Positions 60,662 to 64,000 of a DNA stretch of 64,000 bases are shown here, in pieces; position 1 is the stretch's first letter; every line of letters starts with the position of its first letter. The DNA comes from Planctomycetota bacterium (GTDB lineage: Bacteria; Planctomycetota; UBA1135; UBA2386). The translations under genes and the position numbers were made by a program. The stretch is taken from the NCBI GenBank assembly GCA_947444055.1, contig CANEYR010000005.1:1-64000 (forward strand), in the 5' to 3' direction. The notes under the pieces were generated by a model that had not been told where the DNA came from, made no database searches, and saw only the letters and a list, made by a program, of their open reading frames with translations.

Positions 60662-62380
60662 TTAGTTGCTTTGGGCCTTCGGGCTCTGGCCCTTGCCGCC
60701 CGCTCCCTTCTGCTGCGCCTTCTGGTAACTGTCCTTCAGCGACACCGTGCGGTTCATCACGGGGGCTCCAGCCGTGCTGTCCTTGCTGTCGCAGCAGAAG
60801 TAGCCGATGCGTTCGAACTGGAAGCGCTCGCCGCCCTTCGCTTCGCGCAGGCTCGGCTCCAGCATGCCGCGCACGATCCGTCGGCTGTTGGGGTTAACCA
60901 GTTGCAAGAAGTCGCCGCCGTCGGCGCTAGCCGGGTCGGTCGTCGTGAACAGGTGGTCGAAGAGCCGCACTTCGGCATTCACGGCGTGCTGCGCACTGAC
61001 CCAGTGGATCGTCGCCTTCACCTTGCGGCCATCTGGTGAGTTGCCACCTTTGGACGCCGGGTCGTAGGTGCAGCGGATCGCCGTCACTTGACCACTGGCG
61101 TCCTTGTCGACGCCGGTGCAGGTCACGAAGTAACCAAACCGCAGGCGCACTTCGCGGCCGGGGGCGAGCCGGAAGAAGTCCTTCGGCGGCGCTTCCATGA
61201 AGTCGTCGCGCTCGATCAGCAGCGTGCCCGAGAACGGCACCTCGCGCGTGCCCGCCGTCGCGTCCTCCGGGTTGTTCTGCGCCAGGACCCACTCGACTTG
61301 ATCGCCCGGCCAGTTCTCGATCACGAGCTTGATCGGGTCGAGCACCGCCATGCGGCGCAGCGCGTTCTTGTTGAGCCAGTCGCGCACGTGGAAATCGAGC
61401 AAGCCGATCTCGTGCGTGCTGTTGAACTTCGCCACGCCGACGTGCTTGCAGAACGCGACCAGGGCTTCCGGCGGATAACCACGCCGACGCAGGCCGCGCA
61501 GCGTCGGCAGGCGCGGATCGTCCCAGCCATCGACGTGTTTGCCTTCGACTAGCTGCAGCAGCTTGCGTTTGCTGGTCAGCATGTACTCGACGTTGAGGCG
61601 CGCGAACTCGATCTGCTGCGGCTTGAAGATGCCGAGCGAATCACAGAACCAGTCGTAGAGCGGGCGGTGGTGTTCGAACTCGAGCGTGCACAGCGAGTGG
61701 GTGATGCCTTCGATCGAGTCGCACTGGCCGTGGGCCCAGTCGTACATCGGGTAGATGCACCAGCGATCGCCGGTGCGCTGGTGGTGCAGGTGCCGGATGC
61801 GGTACATCACCGGGTCGCGCAGGTTCAAGTTGGCGTGCGCCATGTCGATCTTGGCGCGCAGCACCTTGGCGCCGTCGGCGAACTTGCCCGCCTTCATGTC
61901 GCGCAGCAGTTGCAGGTTCTCTGGCACCGAACGTGTGCGGCACGGGCTGTTCGTGCCCGGCGTCGTCACTGTGCCGCGGGCCCTGGCGATCGCTTCGGCG
62001 TCCTGGTCGTCGACGTAGGCGAGTCCCTTCTCAACCAAGCGCTCGGCCCACGCATAGATCTGGTCGAAGTAGTCCGCCGCATACAGCATCGCGTCCCACT
62101 GGAAGCCGAGCCAGCGCACGTCCTCCATGATGGCGTCGACGTACTCCTGGTCTTCGGCCTCTGGGTTGGTGTCGTCCATCCGCAGGTTGCAGCGGCCGCC
62201 AAACTCCTTGGCGATCGAGAACCCGAGCGTGATCGCCTTGGCGTGGCCAAGGTGCAGGTAGCCATTGGGCTCCGGCGGGAAGCGCGTGATGACCTGTTGC
62301 ACTAAGCCGCTCTGCAGGTCCGCGCGAATGCGATCGCGGATGAAGTCGGAGGCGGGAGCGGACTCGGGGGCGTTGGTCAT
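60662..62380 (-). CDS. glnS: Glutaminyl-tRNA synthetase
   Basis: Charges tRNA-Gln with glutamine. The 572-residue class I synthetase shows the HIGH motif in FPPEPNGYLHLGHAKAIT, RMDDTNPEAEDQEYVDAI, YPMYDWAHGQCDSIEG, CTLEFEHHRPLYDW and the KMSKS equivalent in YMLTSKRKL. The C-terminal anticodon-binding barrels follow. Start ATG 62380; the 648-residue track ORF begins in the divergent promoter region. Its presence implies direct glutaminylation rather than only the GatCAB route; GatCAB genes are not in the window. Confidence 0.97.
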   Translation of the reverse strand: MTNAPESAPASDFIRDRIRADLQSGLVQQVITRFPPEPNGYLHLGHAKAITLGFSIAKEFGGRCNLRMDDTNPEAEDQEYVDAIMEDVRWLGFQWDAMLYAADYFDQIYAWAERLVEKGLAYVDDQDAEAIARARGTVTTPGTNSPCRTRSVPENLQLLRDMKAGKFADGAKVLRAKIDMAHANLNLRDPVMYRIRHLHHQRTGDRWCIYPMYDWAHGQCDSIEGITHSLCTLEFEHHRPLYDWFCDSLGIFKPQQIEFARLNVEYMLTSKRKLLQLVEGKHVDGWDDPRLPTLRGLRRRGYPPEALVAFCKHVGVAKFNSTHEIGLLDFHVRDWLNKNALRRMAVLDPIKLVIENWPGDQVEWVLAQNNPEDATAGTREVPFSGTLLIERDDFMEAPPKDFFRLAPGREVRLRFGYFVTCTGVDKDASGQVTAIRCTYDPASKGGNSPDGRKVKATIHWVSAQHAVNAEVRLFDHLFTTTDPASADGGDFLQLVNPNSRRIVRGMLEPSLREAKGGERFQFERIGYFCCDSKDSTAGAPVMNRTVSLKDSYQKAQQKGAGGKGQSPKAQSN

Positions 62381-62486
62381 CGTGGGAACTGGGGAAGCGG
62401 GCGCAGACGATCGCGGAGGGCGCCGTCGATTGCAATGCAACGACGTAGGCGGCGACGCAACCGGCATTGCTATGCTCGCCGGTTCG

Positions 62487-64000
62487 ATGACGGCTGCTCC
62501 GCCCGTTCCTCCGTCCAGTCCAGTTCGCGATCTGTTGGCGTTCTTGCCGCGGCAGGATCGGCACAAGCCGAAGTGCACGCCGGTGCGGCCGTCGAAGGTC
62601 TCGCGCAAACGTGCCTACGTGCTGATTGGTGTGCATGTGCTGATCGGCTTGCACATCTGGCACTGGCTGGCGACGGGTTCGTCGTTGACGCCGGTGGAGC
62701 CGTCGGAGGCCAAGCAAACGCTCGAGGAAGGCCGCATCAACGCGGGCTTCGTGCTCTTCCTTTGCCTCATTGCCAGCACGCTGGTGTTCGGGCGGTTCTT
62801 TTGCGGCTGGGCCTGCCACGTCGTGGCGCTGCAAGACCTCGCGGCGTGGGCGCTCGGCAAGCTCGGTCTCAAACCGCGGCCACTGCGCTCGCGTCTGCTC
62901 GTGTTCGCCCCGTTCGTCGTCGCCATCCACATGTTTGTGTGGCCATCCATCCGCCATTGGTTTGGCCAGCCGCCGTTGCCAGCTTCGAACTGGGAATGGC
63001 ACATGACCACCAACGAGCTGTGGGCCAGCTTTCCGGGGCCGCTGATGGGGGTTCTCACCTTCGTCGTCGTCGGGTTTCTGATCGTGTGGTGGCTTGGTGC
63101 GAAGGGCTTCTGCACGCATGGCTGCCCGTACGGGGCGTTCTTCGCACTCGCCGATCGCCTGGCACCCGTTCGCATCAAGGTCACCGACGCCTGCGACGCG
63201 TGTGGGCATTGCACTAGCGTGTGCACGAGCAACGTGCGTGTGCACGAAGAAGTCGCCAAGCACGGTCAGATCGTCGACCCCGGTTGCATGAAGTGCCTCG
63301 ACTGCGTGTCGGTGTGTCCGAAGCAGGCGCTCTATGTCGGGTTCGCCCTGCCCAAGCCCTTCGCGGTGAGCCAGCAGCGCATCCAGGCGCGCTCGGATTT
63401 CACGTGGCTGGAAGAACTCGTGGTCGCCGTGCTCGCGTTCGTAGCGGCCGAGCTGACGTTCCGTGGCGCTTGGTTTGGTGAAGGCGTGCCGCTGCTGATG
63501 GCGGTCGGACTCGGTGTCATCACCGCGGTGTTGGCCCTGTTGTGGTGGCGGCTGCTGCGGCGGCGCGAGGTGACGTTCCAACACACGCCGCTGCGGCGGA
63601 ACGGCAAGCTCACGGGAGCGGGGCTTGGCGCGTTCGTCGTGCTCAGTGCATGGCTGTTGTTCACGGCGCAGACGTTCGTGGCGCAACGCTACAAAGCATC
63701 CACGATCGCCCAGGTGTTGGCGGCGCGCGGCGACGCGTCGCCAAGCCAGTTGGCGGCGGCGCTGGCTAGTGCGGACCGTGCGCACGCATGGGATGCGATG
63801 GATGATCCGATGGTGGGGGAGATGCGCGGGCTGTTGCTGCGGCGAACGGGGCGGCACGCCGAAGCCGAGGCCTCGTTGTTGTCGAGTTGGCAGGCGCAAG
63901 GTCACCTGCAGCTGGTCGAATCGAGTTTGTGTTTGGCCAGCTACTGCATGGACCGGGCGCGGCAGAATTTTGATCTCGCCGAGACGCTGGTGCGCAGCGT
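62487..64000 (+). CDS. Membrane polyferredoxin (NapH/CcoG-like), cut by the right edge
   Basis: The frame from ATG 62487 stays open to the window end, so it is missing from the ORF track. Spans near residues 45-65, 90-110, 135-155 and 185-205 alternate with Cys motifs: FFCGWACHVVALQDL, CTHGCPYGAFFALAD, then two ferredoxin clusters CDACGHCTSVC and CMKCLDCVSVCPKQAL. Two more spans follow, then a soluble tail (GRHAEAEASLLSSWQAQG) that looks like TPRs. The layout fits NapH/CcoG-type electron carriers. ATG 62472 would add five residues. Divergent from glnS, 106 bp apart. Confidence 0.85.
   Translation, partial: MTAAPPVPPSSPVRDLLAFLPRQDRHKPKCTPVRPSKVSRKRAYVLIGVHVLIGLHIWHWLATGSSLTPVEPSEAKQTLEEGRINAGFVLFLCLIASTLVFGRFFCGWACHVVALQDLAAWALGKLGLKPRPLRSRLLVFAPFVVAIHMFVWPSIRHWFGQPPLPASNWEWHMTTNELWASFPGPLMGVLTFVVVGFLIVWWLGAKGFCTHGCPYGAFFALADRLAPVRIKVTDACDACGHCTSVCTSNVRVHEEVAKHGQIVDPGCMKCLDCVSVCPKQALYVGFALPKPFAVSQQRIQARSDFTWLEELVVAVLAFVAAELTFRGAWFGEGVPLLMAVGLGVITAVLALLWWRLLRRREVTFQHTPLRRNGKLTGAGLGAFVVLSAWLLFTAQTFVAQRYKASTIAQVLAARGDASPSQLAAALASADRAHAWDAMDDPMVGEMRGLLLRRTGRHAEAEASLLSSWQAQGHLQLVESSLCLASYCMDRARQNFDLAETLVRS

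Noticed and set aside
62031-63905. 624-residue minus-strand ORF
   Set aside because: Overlaps glnS and lies antisense to the polyferredoxin gene; only the other frames show family motifs.

Overview
The window is high-GC bacterial DNA (many GTG starts, very short intergenic gaps) and reads best as a planctomycete chromosome segment. The grounds are indirect: a large Ser/Thr kinase with a kinesin-light-chain-like TPR array beside an ECF sigma factor, several large secreted proteins that end in a related Cys-containing module, a formylglycine-type sulfatase, and a Y1 transposase of the kind common in that phylum. No rRNA, tRNA or CRISPR array was seen, so the phylum is an inference.

Layout. 1-1061: the start of a putative lipoprotein leaving the left edge, then a decayed IS110 transposase fragment embedded in short tandem repeats. 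1062-9807: sigma factor/kinase pair and two secreted proteins separated by a 580-bp spacer with a propeller-like gene remnant and a structured leader. 9820-16949 (minus): a compact arginine operon argR-C-B-D-F-G-H, mostly with 4-8 bp gene overlaps, headed by two palindromes 21 bp apart that look like ArgR operators. 17030-23418: envelope-type genes (DUF3634, YdcF/ElyC, TVP38, sterol-desaturase-type hydroxylase), a frameshifted DUF2911 gene, a cysteine-desulfurase-like enzyme and a kelch-type secreted protein. 23625-30820: TPR protein, M17 aminopeptidase, Rpn-type nuclease, S9 peptidase. 30923-41966: nuoABCDHIJKLMN, an 11-subunit complex I locus with no nuoEFG, every junction overlapping. 41982-46126 (minus): a Tat-exported PaoABC-like molybdenum hydroxylase with a small Cys-rich companion. 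46263-52953: sulfatase, VOC-cupin fusion, DoxX-like membrane protein, a peroxiredoxin-like gene with an in-frame TGA at its redox-active Cys position, and a phospholipase C/acid phosphatase-type enzyme. 53084-57897: Lhr-type helicase co-transcribed with a PilZ protein, divergent from ssb. 58159-64000: a glucose/sorbosone dehydrogenase-like secreted protein, a Y1 transposase, glnS, and a polyferredoxin membrane protein leaving the right edge.

Most notable: (1) a probable selenoprotein, a SelU/AhpC-TSA_2-like protein with U-L-F-C in place of C-x-x-C and a SECIS-like hairpin at the expected distance after the UGA; (2) the candidate ArgR operator pair over the argR start; (3) complex I lacking the NADH module; (4) a recurring C-terminal module in secreted proteins; (5) repeated short tandem duplications at gene ends. 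Functions were assigned by motif recognition on the supplied translations; no database search was run.
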